From positions 1,834,394 to 1,898,393 of the forward strand of contig CP036432.1 in NCBI GenBank assembly GCA_007753675.1: 64,000 nucleotides of DNA, written 5' to 3'. How positions within the stretch are numbered: the first letter of the stretch is position 1; each line of letters starts with the position of its first letter. Below, one piece after another: positions 25,987 to 34,452 of this stretch. A program made the translations under genes and the position numbers. The stretch comes from Stieleria magnilauensis. GTDB taxonomy: Bacteria > Planctomycetota > Planctomycetia > Pirellulales > Pirellulaceae. The notes below the pieces were generated by a model. The model made no database searches. It had not been told where the DNA came from and worked only from the letters and a program-made list of their open reading frames with translations.

Positions 25987-27350
25987 TGGAAACAGGGCTG
26001 AAGCACTCCCGAACGCCGGGTGCGCTGCGCCCGGTCCAGTTCACTTTCATGAATCCTGAACTTCACCACCCCGGCTTGGTTGAATAGGTTTTCCACGTGT
26101 GGGATCCCGGCGTTGAGAGTCAGATAGTACCAGCCCGGACTGAGCAGGTGACCGGGGATCGTGCAGGTGCTGCAGTAGCGTCCCGGTAACCGGGGACCGC
26201 GACAGTCGGGGGCGTCCGAATCGTAGGCCTCCACCACCACCGGGCCTTCGCCGGACAGGATCTGGAATCCGACTCGCATCGGCGGCAACGGTTTGCCGAC
26301 GGTGTACCGGATCGTGATTTGAAAGGCCTCGTCGGGCGAAATCACATTGGATTGGTCCGTCGCGTCGTACGATGGTTGTCCCTGACCGACGACGCTGACA
26401 TGCTCAACGGCAAACGCCGCCGTCGGGTCGACGGTACCATGCCAATGCGCCCCGGTCTCCGCCCCGGCGTTGCGTTCAAAGTAATCGCGGATCGCGTCGG
26501 AAATCGGCGCCATCGTCACCAGTTCGCCTCGATCCAACACGACCCCTTGGCGACACAGCGACCGAACTGATCCCATGTTGTGGCTGACAAACAGAACGGT
26601 TTTCCCGCCACCGGCCGAAACCTCGCGCATGCGGCCGATGCAGCGGTTTTGGAACTCCGCATCCCCCACCGCCAGCACTTCGTCGACGACCAAGATCTCA
26701 CAATCCAGGTGCGCCGCGACGGCAAAGCCCAAGCGAACGGTCATGCCGCTGCTGTAGCGTTTGACCGGCGTATCGATGTACTTTGCACAGCCGCTGAACT
26801 CGATGATTTCGTCCAGTCGCGACCGGATCTCGTGTCGCCGCATGCCCAACAGCGCGCCGTTCAAATAGATATTTTCTCGACCGGTCAGTTCCGGCTGAAA
26901 TCCGGTGCCCACCTCCAGCAAACTTGCCACACGGCCCTTCGTTTTGATCCTACCGGACGTCGGCGCGGTGATCTTGGACAGCAGCTTGAGCAACGTCGAC
27001 TTGCCGGCCCCGTTGCGCCCGATGATCCCCAGAATCTCGCCCCGTGGGACTTCGAAATCGATGTCTTTCAACGCCCAAACGTAGTCATTTCGTCGCTTGG
27101 CTCGGCGGCCGCCGGAGACGTTCCCCGATGTTTCGCCGCCGGCGCTGTCGCTTTGCACGTCATCGCTAGATCCATCGCCGAACCCGTCCGCAACCTCGCG
27201 ATCGTTGATCGTCCCGACCAACGCAAACGGGTCCGGTCTGCCGAGCAAGCGAGCTACGAAACGATGCAAGTCATGCGAGAGCGTTCCGGTACCGACCTCT
27301 CCCAATCGGTAACGTTTTGAAACGGATTCAAATCGAATGGCTGCCGACAC
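25965..27350 (-). CDS. polysaccharide/O-antigen ABC exporter ATPase (Wzt-like)
   Basis: The start is GTG 27350, overlapping the permease stop by one base (TAGTG), giving 461 residues. The ATPase domain has Walker A GRNGAGKST (111-119), signature YSSGM, Walker B ILVVDEVLAVGD and the H-loop. Residues about 45-85 are an unusual hydrophilic, Gly/Asp/Ser-rich insertion before the main nucleotide fold. The last 150 residues are a beta-rich domain (AFQITIRYTVGKPLPPMRVGFQI, WYYLTLNAGIP) that matches the Wzt C-terminal glycan-binding module, which recognises the finished glycan before export. The longer upstream frame overlaps the permease and was rejected. Confidence 0.9.
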   Translation of the reverse strand: MSAAIRFESVSKRYRLGEVGTGTLSHDLHRFVARLLGRPDPFALVGTINDREVADGFGDGSSDDVQSDSAGGETSGNVSGGRRAKRRNDYVWALKDIDFEVPRGEILGIIGRNGAGKSTLLKLLSKITAPTSGRIKTKGRVASLLEVGTGFQPELTGRENIYLNGALLGMRRHEIRSRLDEIIEFSGCAKYIDTPVKRYSSGMTVRLGFAVAAHLDCEILVVDEVLAVGDAEFQNRCIGRMREVSAGGGKTVLFVSHNMGSVRSLCRQGVVLDRGELVTMAPISDAIRDYFERNAGAETGAHWHGTVDPTAAFAVEHVSVVGQGQPSYDATDQSNVISPDEAFQITIRYTVGKPLPPMRVGFQILSGEGPVVVEAYDSDAPDCRGPRLPGRYCSTCTIPGHLLSPGWYYLTLNAGIPHVENLFNQAGVVKFRIHESELDRAQRTRRSGVLQPCFQWETKPS

Positions 27351-28216
27351 TAGACCGAGTCCATAAAGGTTCGTTCGACACGATTGAAAATCACCGTCGA
27401 AATCAGGAACGCAACGACCGCAAACGTCGCAGCATAGATCAAGCCGACGATCGACACCGTGCCCGAGCCCAAGAACCCGAGACGGGTCAGCTCGAAGACC
27501 GGTGCCAAGGGGTTCCAAGCCAGCACGCCGGAGATCCCTTCGGGGATCTGTGACATCGGGTAAATCACCGGCGTCGCATACATCAGCAACTGAACCCCGA
27601 ACTGCAACAGAAAGATCAGATCGCGGTACTTGGTGGTCAATGCCGAAAACAGCATCCCGAAGGCAAGCCCCAGGGTCGCCATCACAAACACACTCAACGG
27701 CAACAGCAACGCCCATGCATTGGGTGTCACCTCACCGATCGCCACAAAGTAGACCAGCAACGCCAGAAACAATCCGAACTGGATCGCGAACCGAATCAGG
27801 TTCGACGTGACGATCGACAACGGGATCAACAACCGCGGAAAGTAGACTTTGCCGAACAACGCGGCGTTATCGCGAAACACGGTCGCGGTCTTGTTGAAGC
27901 ATTCGGAAAAGTAGTTCCACAGCACCACGCCCGACATGTAAAACAAAATCTGCGGGATGCCGTCGGAGGAGAGCTTGGCAATTTTGCCGAACACCAACAC
28001 GTAGACGAGCGTGGTAAAGATCGGCTGAATGAAAAACCACAGCGGCCCCAAGATGGTCTGTTTATAAAACGAGACGATGTCCCGATACGTAAACAGATAC
28101 AGCAGGTCGCGGTACAACCAGACTTCACGCAATCGCAAGTTGAAGACCGCGGCGTTGGGCTCGAGAATTTCATCCCAATCCTCGGAACCTAAATCGGATT
28201 CAGTTTCGATTGCCAT
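27350..28216 (-). CDS. ABC-2 type polysaccharide export permease (Wzm-like)
   Basis: The 288-residue protein has six hydrophobic helices typical of ABC-2 exporters. Characteristic pieces are the N-terminal amphipathic stretch with YRDIVSFYKQTILGPLWFF, then IFTTLVYVLVFGKIA and the late WNPLAPVFELTRLGFLG. It forms the channel for export of a lipid-linked glycan with the ATPase encoded immediately downstream. The two genes overlap by one base. Confidence 0.92.
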   Translation of the reverse strand: MAIETESDLGSEDWDEILEPNAAVFNLRLREVWLYRDLLYLFTYRDIVSFYKQTILGPLWFFIQPIFTTLVYVLVFGKIAKLSSDGIPQILFYMSGVVLWNYFSECFNKTATVFRDNAALFGKVYFPRLLIPLSIVTSNLIRFAIQFGLFLALLVYFVAIGEVTPNAWALLLPLSVFVMATLGLAFGMLFSALTTKYRDLIFLLQFGVQLLMYATPVIYPMSQIPEGISGVLAWNPLAPVFELTRLGFLGSGTVSIVGLIYAATFAVVAFLISTVIFNRVERTFMDSV

Positions 28217-28321
28217 CAGGTCCGTTGTGCAGTTCAGGAGTGAAACACGATGCTGTTTCAGCGGTGGACGCGACTCCCTTCGAAGTCGCGCGTGCCAGAC
28301 CCGGTGAGTCGGTCACCAAAA

Positions 28322-29410
28322 TCACTCGGCGACCTGTCGCGACCGCCGCAGGACGGCGCGCTCGTAATCGTCCACTCGTTTCGCGACGGTGAACTCCGCA
28401 CTGACTCGGACATGCGCAGCCCGCCCCATAGTCTCTCGCAACGCCGCGTCCCCCGCAAGCCGATCGATTGCGGCCTGCCACTGCGACAAATCTCGCACCA
28501 AAAACCCTTCCCGTCCGTCTTCGATGAGGGTCTGATTGAAACCGACGTCCGACGCCACCGTCGGCAGCCCGCTGGCCATGAACTGAATCATCTTGGCGTT
28601 GCATTTATACGTCGACCATTCGTGGTCCTCGGGTAATGGCATGATTCCGACATCGAGCTGTCTCAGTTCCGCCGCGATGTCGCATCGATCGATGTCGATC
28701 CAGCGCAACAGGTCTTTCGTTCCCGCGTCCATGCTTTCGTGTGCCGCCCGCGCAGTAATGATATGAAACCTCAACGGTTTTTGTTCGGCGAGTTTCTCGA
28801 TGGCCGGCAGGATTGCCTTGAGCAGCGCGACATTGCCCGCCGATCCGACCCAGCCGATCTTGACAGCCCCCGTCTCACCGGCGAGCGAACCCGCCGACGC
28901 GAGCTGCTCCGATTCCCACTTCGACGCGTAAACACGCTCATCCACGCACGTCGGAATGATCGAAAGCGACGGATTGTACGGTCGGATCCAATCCGCGATC
29001 GCCTGGTTTCCGGCAATCACGTGATCGCACATCGCCGCAATCCTCTTGATTTTCTCGGGAAACAACAGAAACACGGCGTCGTCGATGTCGTACACCAGCC
29101 GTCTGGCCACCCTCCGCAGTTCATGCTCCAGCACGTCATCGTCCGAGTGAAGGGCACCGGTTTCGAGGATCACACTGTCAAACGAACCGTTGGCGATGCT
29201 TCGAATTTGCCATCGACGAATCGCAACCTTCAGCGTTTGACTGACTCGCCATCCCAATAGCGGCCAATGCTCATAGCGGTTGGGGATGCACGGATAGAAA
29301 CGAACGTGATGCCCGAGTTCTTCCAAACGGTTCAACAGGGGCGTGCGGAAAATGACCGAGGGGACCCCCGAACCACCATTGAAATACGCGATCCGAGCTG
29401 GTTCACTCAT
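28322..29410 (-). CDS. glycosyltransferase (GT-B, GT4-like)
   Basis: ATG 29410 overlaps the upstream glycosyltransferase stop by ATGA, giving 362 residues. The sequence has a GT-B pattern: an N-terminal domain with GGSGVPSVIFRTPLLNRLEELGH, a central VKIGWVGSAGNVALLKAI donor-binding start, and a C-terminal FMASGLPTVASDVGFNQTLI with EGFLV, which corresponds to the EX7E region. The donor sugar cannot be told. A 105-base gap with no gene separates it from the permease. Confidence 0.88.
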   Translation of the reverse strand: MSEPARIAYFNGGSGVPSVIFRTPLLNRLEELGHHVRFYPCIPNRYEHWPLLGWRVSQTLKVAIRRWQIRSIANGSFDSVILETGALHSDDDVLEHELRRVARRLVYDIDDAVFLLFPEKIKRIAAMCDHVIAGNQAIADWIRPYNPSLSIIPTCVDERVYASKWESEQLASAGSLAGETGAVKIGWVGSAGNVALLKAILPAIEKLAEQKPLRFHIITARAAHESMDAGTKDLLRWIDIDRCDIAAELRQLDVGIMPLPEDHEWSTYKCNAKMIQFMASGLPTVASDVGFNQTLIEDGREGFLVRDLSQWQAAIDRLAGDAALRETMGRAAHVRVSAEFTVAKRVDDYERAVLRRSRQVAE

Positions 29411-30570
29411 GGAGCGCCATCCCGCCAAAGTGATTCGTACGTGTCGACGAGCGTGGCGGCGGCGCGGTCCCACGAGAAGCGTTGCAGATTCGCTTGCATC
29501 GCCGCCGGACCGACCTGTTCCGGTCTTTCGACCGCCGCTTGAACCGCACGGGCAAGCCCCGCCGGATCATTCGCAGGATGAAAGATCGCAGCGTCACCGG
29601 CCACCTCGCGAAACACGCCGGTGTCACACAGCACCGGGATCGTGCCGTAAGATTGCGCTTCCAGAACAGGCAACCCAAATCCTTCTCCCAGACTTGGGAA
29701 AACAAAACAGGCTGATTTTCGGTAGCACTCGCCCAACCGATCGTCGCCCACCGCGCCGAGTGAAACGATTTTGTGGGCAACCCCGTGCGATCGGATGAAG
29801 GCCTGTTCCGCTGCGTCGAACGGTGCCCCGACGACAACCAACGGCAGATCATCAGGCCACTGGGGCGTTGCCAGCGCACGAACCACCGTCGGAAAGTTCT
29901 TGTACAAGTTCCGCCCGCCGACAAACAGACCATAGCGTGGCGGCAGCACATCGTCGCCGCTGTGAGGTGCCGCATCGAAATCGCCCGTGGACTCGGGGAC
30001 GCTGGCCGGCGACGGGGTCAGTTGCCCACGGTGGTCGGCGGCCAAGTGCATCACGGTCACCCGCCCGCGCATCGCGGGAAAGTACCGGACCAACCGTTCG
30101 GCGGCATCGTGGGAGATCGTCAGCACGTGGTCGGACTGTTCCACGCACCGCTGTTTCATTTCGCGTTGCAGCGCGAAGTCTCCCATCCAGTAAAAGTCTT
30201 CCGAAAGCATGTCGTAAACGGTCGCCAGACGTTTCGGATGGTCAGACCCCACAGCCCTGCCGCGTGGATCCAGCGAGAAAAACGTCGGGTGCCAGATGTG
30301 ATCGGGGAACCGGGAGCGCAGACGACCGTGCAACATCGGGCGGAGCATACGCCAGACGACGTGCCGCCTGGTGACCAACTCGGGGCCGCGAACAAAACGG
30401 GCCACGTCAACTCCGGCCGGAATGTCCTGCTGTGGTGAGGCACCCACCAACAGCGTGTAATCCACCTCGTTTGTCGTTCGCGAAATCAACTCATAGAACA
30501 GCCGCCAGACGCCGATTCGCCCGCGGCCTTCAAACACCGTGCCGTCGATCAGGACTTGAGGCTTAGCCAT
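29407..30570 (-). CDS. glycosyltransferase family 1/GT4
   Basis: From ATG 30570 (MAKPQVLIDG) the product is 387 residues, overlapping the methyltransferase stop by 8 bases. GT4 features are YGLFVGGRNLYKNFPTVVRAL (the donor domain start), ESDHVLTISHDAAERLVRYF-like acceptor-domain segments, and FPSLGEGFGLPVLEAQSYGTIPVLCD with the E-(7)-E motif (EGFGLPVLE). It adds a sugar to a growing glycan; donor and acceptor are unknown. It is translationally coupled to its neighbours in the glycan module. Confidence 0.92.
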   Translation of the reverse strand: MAKPQVLIDGTVFEGRGRIGVWRLFYELISRTTNEVDYTLLVGASPQQDIPAGVDVARFVRGPELVTRRHVVWRMLRPMLHGRLRSRFPDHIWHPTFFSLDPRGRAVGSDHPKRLATVYDMLSEDFYWMGDFALQREMKQRCVEQSDHVLTISHDAAERLVRYFPAMRGRVTVMHLAADHRGQLTPSPASVPESTGDFDAAPHSGDDVLPPRYGLFVGGRNLYKNFPTVVRALATPQWPDDLPLVVVGAPFDAAEQAFIRSHGVAHKIVSLGAVGDDRLGECYRKSACFVFPSLGEGFGLPVLEAQSYGTIPVLCDTGVFREVAGDAAIFHPANDPAGLARAVQAAVERPEQVGPAAMQANLQRFSWDRAAATLVDTYESLWRDGAP

Positions 30571-31465
30571 CGGCGGGTTCAATCGGCGGTGTGTTCTGAT
30601 TCGCTCCGTCGCGGTCCCAGGACTGATGCAGCCGCTGCAAGGCGAGTTGATAATCGGATTGGCGGAGTGCTTCGCCGGCTTGCAGGGCCGCTTCGGTTTT
30701 CGACACCGTCACCAGACCCAATTTCGCTCTCAGCTTGTTGATAACCTGACGAATCGGCCCGGCGTCGCAAAACGGATCGCGCGTGATTGTCTCGCGTGTC
30801 AACAGATGATGCGCCACGCCGTCGGTGTACAGCGCGGCACCGAATTGATCCGCGACATATTGCAAAGACGGTTGCGTATAGAACGACACGTGTTGGCCCG
30901 TTTCAGGCAAAAAGTACCACCACTGATCCGCGGAAGTCGGCGTCGGATCGGGGACCAAGATCGTTGAAAACAGCAGCGACCTTCCCCGACCAAGCAAGTC
31001 GTCGAAGACCGTCATCGGATCCTCGAGGTGCTCAAAAACTTCCCAAGCCGTGATGCAATCGAACGTTTCGTCGGTGGGGGTGTCCGCCAAGTCCACCTCG
31101 AACCCCTTGGCAAACAGGCAGTCGCAATAGGCGTCGGTGTGTTGGAACGGGAACCCGCGATCGCGCATCATTCGAGTGAACACGCCATATCCGCCACCAT
31201 AGTCGAGCAGACGTCGGCCGTCGGGACAAATTCGGCGCAACACCGCGCAGGCCAGTTCGACCTTCTCCGCATTGCGTTGCAACAAGCCGATGTCCAGATC
31301 CGCGATCACCTGCTGGTAGGCTTCGTCAAGCCAGTACGGCGGCTCGGTTTGAATGAACCCGGTCTGATCACAACGAGAGTAGACGACTTCGTATCGCCCC
31401 AAGACCTTCGCCGAGAATAACGGTGAACAGGGACCGCCAGTCAATCGACTTTTCGAGGGGCTCAC
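30563..31465 (-). CDS. SAM-dependent methyltransferase of the glycan operon
   Basis: The 300-residue class I methyltransferase starts at GTG 31465, overlapping the coiled-coil gene stop by GTGA. Motif I is LLDYGGGYGVFTRMM (about 86-100), followed by a TDAYCDCL loop and FDCITAWEVFEHLEDP, the motif II/III region with the typical EVFEHL. The C-terminus after about residue 240 is helical and may bind partners. Family relatives methylate sugars, lipids or small acceptors; operon context points to a sugar or glycan terminus. The N-terminal VYSRCDQTGFIQTE suggests a zinc-less remnant of an N-terminal domain. Confidence 0.85.
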   Translation of the reverse strand: MSPSKSRLTGGPCSPLFSAKVLGRYEVVYSRCDQTGFIQTEPPYWLDEAYQQVIADLDIGLLQRNAEKVELACAVLRRICPDGRRLLDYGGGYGVFTRMMRDRGFPFQHTDAYCDCLFAKGFEVDLADTPTDETFDCITAWEVFEHLEDPMTVFDDLLGRGRSLLFSTILVPDPTPTSADQWWYFLPETGQHVSFYTQPSLQYVADQFGAALYTDGVAHHLLTRETITRDPFCDAGPIRQVINKLRAKLGLVTVSKTEAALQAGEALRQSDYQLALQRLHQSWDRDGANQNTPPIEPADG

Positions 31466-31653
31466 TTTTTCGCTTTGATTTCCGCCGCCTCGGCTTCCAA
31501 TCTGGCGATCTCGTCTTCCAGCTCTTTCAGCTCGCTCAAGTCATCGGCTTGCTGACGCGAGCCGGCCAATTGTTGCCGCAAACTGGTCAGTTTTTTGTTG
31601 ATGACGTCCAGCCGTTTCTTCTGCTTTTTGTCCACGTAGATCCTGCTTTTCAA
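31462..31653 (-). CDS. small coiled-coil protein, 63 aa
   Basis: The product has a Lys-rich start (MKSRIYVDKKQKKRLDVINKK) and strict heptads from there to the end (LKELEDEIARLEAEAAEIKAKK). It is coupled to the methyltransferase gene by a four-base overlap, which supports it as a real gene despite its length. It could be a scaffold or chain-length-type cytosolic partner. I do not recognise a named family. Confidence 0.75.
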   Translation of the reverse strand: MKSRIYVDKKQKKRLDVINKKLTSLRQQLAGSRQQADDLSELKELEDEIARLEAEAAEIKAKK

Positions 31654-31745
31654 ACCGAAGTTGCGAAAGGGTGACTCGGGGTCGATTCGTCAATCGAACC
31701 CCGAGTCCTCAATAGAACTTCACCGGCGGTCGGATCGCAAGACGC

Positions 31746-32093
31746 TTAGAACCCGAATCCGATCGAGATCCCGCTACGGCCGTAGCCGTAACCCGGATAA
31801 CCGCCAAAGCGGACGCTCGGTCCGATGTAACCGCCATAACCCGGTCGGTAACCATAGCCCGGTCGATAGGACGAGTAGGGGCGGTACCCGGGGGCAATGT
31901 AGGGGGACACCGGAGCGCGATAGACGCCGGAGTAAACACGTGAGACGGCGACCGGGGCGCGGTAGGCGTAGCCCGAGCGGACCACCGGTCGGGCAACCGA
32001 GCGACGGTAATAACAGTCCCCTGCCTGACTGGTCGATTCTGAAACGGCCAGTGAGCCGACGCAAACCGCGGCGGCGAGTAGTAGTTTGTTCAT
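31746..32093 (-). CDS. small Tyr/Gly/Pro-rich secreted protein
   Basis: ATG 32093 gives 115 residues, with an AAGGAA ribosome site 10 bases upstream. A signal peptide (MNKLLLAAAVCVGSLAVSE, ending near SQAG) is followed by a mature part dominated by Tyr, Gly, Pro and Arg (PGYGYRPGYGGY, GGYPGYGYGRSG). It has no enzyme motif and resembles low-complexity structural envelope proteins common in planctomycetes. The longer frame upstream to 32321 lacks such a signal and was not used. Confidence 0.75.
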   Translation of the reverse strand: MNKLLLAAAVCVGSLAVSESTSQAGDCYYRRSVARPVVRSGYAYRAPVAVSRVYSGVYRAPVSPYIAPGYRPYSSYRPGYGYRPGYGGYIGPSVRFGGYPGYGYGRSGISIGFGF

Positions 32094-32370
32094 GGGAACG
32101 CTGTTCCTTGGGATTGGGAGTGACCTGGCTGGGTGCCCACGGCGAACCCTTCGACAACGGGTAGCACCCGAATCGATGATTCCGCGTGCACATGACGGGC
32201 CAATATATCGTCGAAACGGGAAACCGCGACCATGGCGCCGGAGTCCGCACCTCCTAGACACCCTTGCTTTCCTAGACACCCTTCTCTCACGCCCCACCGC
32301 AGCCGACTTGACGCCATTCACGCTCGACGCCGCGTGACCGTGGTGTCAAAATGACGCCACCGGTGTCTCA

Positions 32371-32991
32371 TTACCAGCCTTTCGCGCGGCCCTCGGCGTA
32401 GATCTGCGCGATGTCTTCTTCGCTGATGCCGTGAACCAACGCCATGTGCGTCACTTCGCGATCGACGACCGATCCGAGAGTTTTGTTGAGCGCTTGGCCG
32501 GCGGCTCCCCCGCTGGGAATCTTCTTGGACTTGCCGAACGAAGACGCGATCATCTGGGAGTAGTCGCGATAGATCTGTTGACGCGTCGATTCGGGCAGAT
32601 TGACTTCGCGATAGTCCGTGTCGGAGGGCGTCTCGTCCAGGTTCAGATTTTCGACGACCGTGGCTTGCGTCCGGACCGGAAGCTTGGGTTTTTCAGGCTC
32701 CTCCTCGCCCCCGCCCGAAAACAGGACCAGCAGAATCAGTCCGACGACGGCCACGCCGGCGACTCCGCCGACGACCAGCCACTGCCCGATCCGGTCCTCC
32801 GAACGGCCGTCGTCTTCGTCGTCGACCGCGGCGGATTTGGAATCGGCCCCGCGTTGTGGCTTGGCCTGCCCCGCCCCGGCTGCGGCGATTGCAAACGTTT
32901 CGCCGCACGACGCGCATCGCGTCGACGCCATCGAAGCGGGGACATTCATCGCCGCGTTGCAGCGAGGGCAGCTCACACGTTTAATCGACAT
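32371..32991 (-). CDS. zinc-ribbon protein with single membrane helix
   Basis: The 206-residue product has an N-terminal zinc ribbon with CPRC (8-11) and CASC (26-29), an acidic linker, one membrane helix at about residues 70-90 (WLVVGGVAGVAVVGLILLVLF) and a periplasmic or cytosolic C-terminal helical domain. It lies just upstream, in transcription order, of nothing coupled; the PilZ gene ends 14 bases before its start. Planctomycetes carry many such zinc-ribbon membrane proteins with unknown roles. Confidence 0.75.
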   Translation of the reverse strand: MSIKRVSCPRCNAAMNVPASMASTRCASCGETFAIAAAGAGQAKPQRGADSKSAAVDDEDDGRSEDRIGQWLVVGGVAGVAVVGLILLVLFSGGGEEEPEKPKLPVRTQATVVENLNLDETPSDTDYREVNLPESTRQQIYRDYSQMIASSFGKSKKIPSGGAAGQALNKTLGSVVDREVTHMALVHGISEEDIAQIYAEGRAKGW

Positions 32992-33005
32992 CGACGGTTC
33001 CTGCG

Positions 33006-33545
33006 TTAAAGATCTTTGCGAAGCATCATCCAGCGACGTTGCAGATCCATCACGATGCGTCGAACCGTTGGTGGTGGATCGACGTGTTCGCCCTTGAATG
33101 CTTCGGGGAAGAACAATCCAAAACCGTTCGGCTCGATGCGTCGTACGATCGCTTCGAGTTCGATTTCCGTTTTATTCATCGACAGCCGAGCGCGAAGTTC
33201 GTCGTTGATGTCCAGGGGGATCGTGCGGTCCTTGGGGACTTCGACGAACACCCCGGTCATGCTGATGTTGGTCGGCTTGGACTCGCAACGTTCTTTGCCG
33301 GAGATCAGGGTGACGCGCAGTCCGCTGTCTTCGATCACCGGAACGCGAAACGACTCCCTGCGGTTTTCTTCTTGTGTCTGTGTCTCGGTTTCTTCCGGCG
33401 GTGAGAGAAGGTGCACGAAATCAACGAGTCCCTTGACCGACTTGGGATCGAAGGAGACGGATTTATCGGGGTCTTCGCTGCTGGAGATCTTCAACGTTTC
33501 GCCGTCATAGAAAATCTCAATGTCGCGTAGGGTGATTTCTGCCAT
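33006..33545 (-). CDS. PilZ-domain protein (cyclic-di-GMP binding type)
   Basis: The 179-residue protein has the two PilZ c-di-GMP signatures: an Arg-rich RRESFRV (62-68) and NISMTGVF (93-100), spaced as in the family. Its ATG at 33545 overlaps the PPK2 stop (TGATG), so the two are coupled. The first 50 residues form an extra domain. PilZ proteins sense cyclic-di-GMP and often control motility or polysaccharide production; the target here is not visible. Confidence 0.87.
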   Translation of the reverse strand: MAEITLRDIEIFYDGETLKISSSEDPDKSVSFDPKSVKGLVDFVHLLSPPEETETQTQEENRRESFRVPVIEDSGLRVTLISGKERCESKPTNISMTGVFVEVPKDRTIPLDINDELRARLSMNKTEIELEAIVRRIEPNGFGLFFPEAFKGEHVDPPPTVRRIVMDLQRRWMMLRKDL

Positions 33546-34384
33546 CAGATTTTCTGGGCGTCCTTTGCTAAGTCGTACAAGCGTCGAATCTCGTCCAAGT
33601 CGACATCGACGGGAGGGAATTTCGGATCCATCTCGCTCAACGTCTTGGCGACGATGGAGGAGATGGCGGCATCGCGAAACCATTTGTGGTCTGCGGGGAT
33701 CACATACCAAGGGGCGTATTTGGTGCTGCAACGTTCAAATGCATCTTCATAAGCCCGACGGACGTCGTCCCATTGGCTGCGGGCCTCGTAATCGCCGGGG
33801 TTCAGTTTCCAGTGTTTGGCCGGGTTTTCCAAACGCTTTCGAAAGCGTTCTAGCTGTTCTTCGGGGCTGATGTGAAGGTAAAACTTGAGAATCCGCGTGC
33901 CGTTGGCGGCCAAATTGCGTTCAAAGTCGTTGATGATCTCGTAACGCGGGCGCCAAACGGACTCGGGAACCAGGTTTTGAACTCGGACCACCAGCACGTC
34001 TTCATAATGCGATCGGTTAAAGATCGCAACCTTGCCGCGTGCCGGGGTGCAGGAGTGGATCCGCCACAAAAAGTCATGCGCCAGTTCCACACTGCTGGGG
34101 ACTTTGAACGGGTACGTTCGGCATCCCTGTGGATTCATCTTGCCCAGCACCTTGCGGATCACGCCATCCTTGCCGGCCGCATCGGGGGCCTGCAGAACGA
34201 TCAACAGTGACTGCTTGGCCTCGACGTACATGCGGTACTGCAGCTCCTGGATCGTGGCGATGTTCTTTTCCGTCGCTGCGACCGCATCCGCCTTGTCCTC
34301 GAAGGGGCCTTTGGTTTTCGTTTCGCGTTTCTTCAGCGAAACCGATTCGGAGGGCTTGATGCGAAATTCTTTCTCAAAATCCAT
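33545..34384 (-). CDS. PPK2-family polyphosphate kinase
   Basis: ATG 34384 (MDFEKEFRIK) gives 279 residues, normal for a single-domain PPK2. Walker A APDAAGKDG (66-74), the lid-region NRSHYEDV, the RYEIINDFERNL segment and the HWKLNPGDYEAR segment are all present. PPK2 enzymes transfer phosphate between polyphosphate and nucleotides, typically making ATP or GTP from polyphosphate. The subclass cannot be set safely from the sequence alone. It is coupled to the PilZ gene. The upstream frame to 34447 has a less likely start. Confidence 0.93.
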   Translation of the reverse strand: MDFEKEFRIKPSESVSLKKRETKTKGPFEDKADAVAATEKNIATIQELQYRMYVEAKQSLLIVLQAPDAAGKDGVIRKVLGKMNPQGCRTYPFKVPSSVELAHDFLWRIHSCTPARGKVAIFNRSHYEDVLVVRVQNLVPESVWRPRYEIINDFERNLAANGTRILKFYLHISPEEQLERFRKRLENPAKHWKLNPGDYEARSQWDDVRRAYEDAFERCSTKYAPWYVIPADHKWFRDAAISSIVAKTLSEMDPKFPPVDVDLDEIRRLYDLAKDAQKI

Positions 34385-34452
34385 TGAGCGATCGTGGTGG
34401 CTGGAGGAGCATTGGGAAAAAATACGCTTTTTGGCGATTCTGTTCAATCATT

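Noticed and set aside
27351-27716. Longer N-terminus (about 120 extra residues) for the Wzt-like ATPase
   Set aside because: It overlaps the Wzm-like permease gene completely in this region, while a GTG at 27350 is exactly coupled to its stop.
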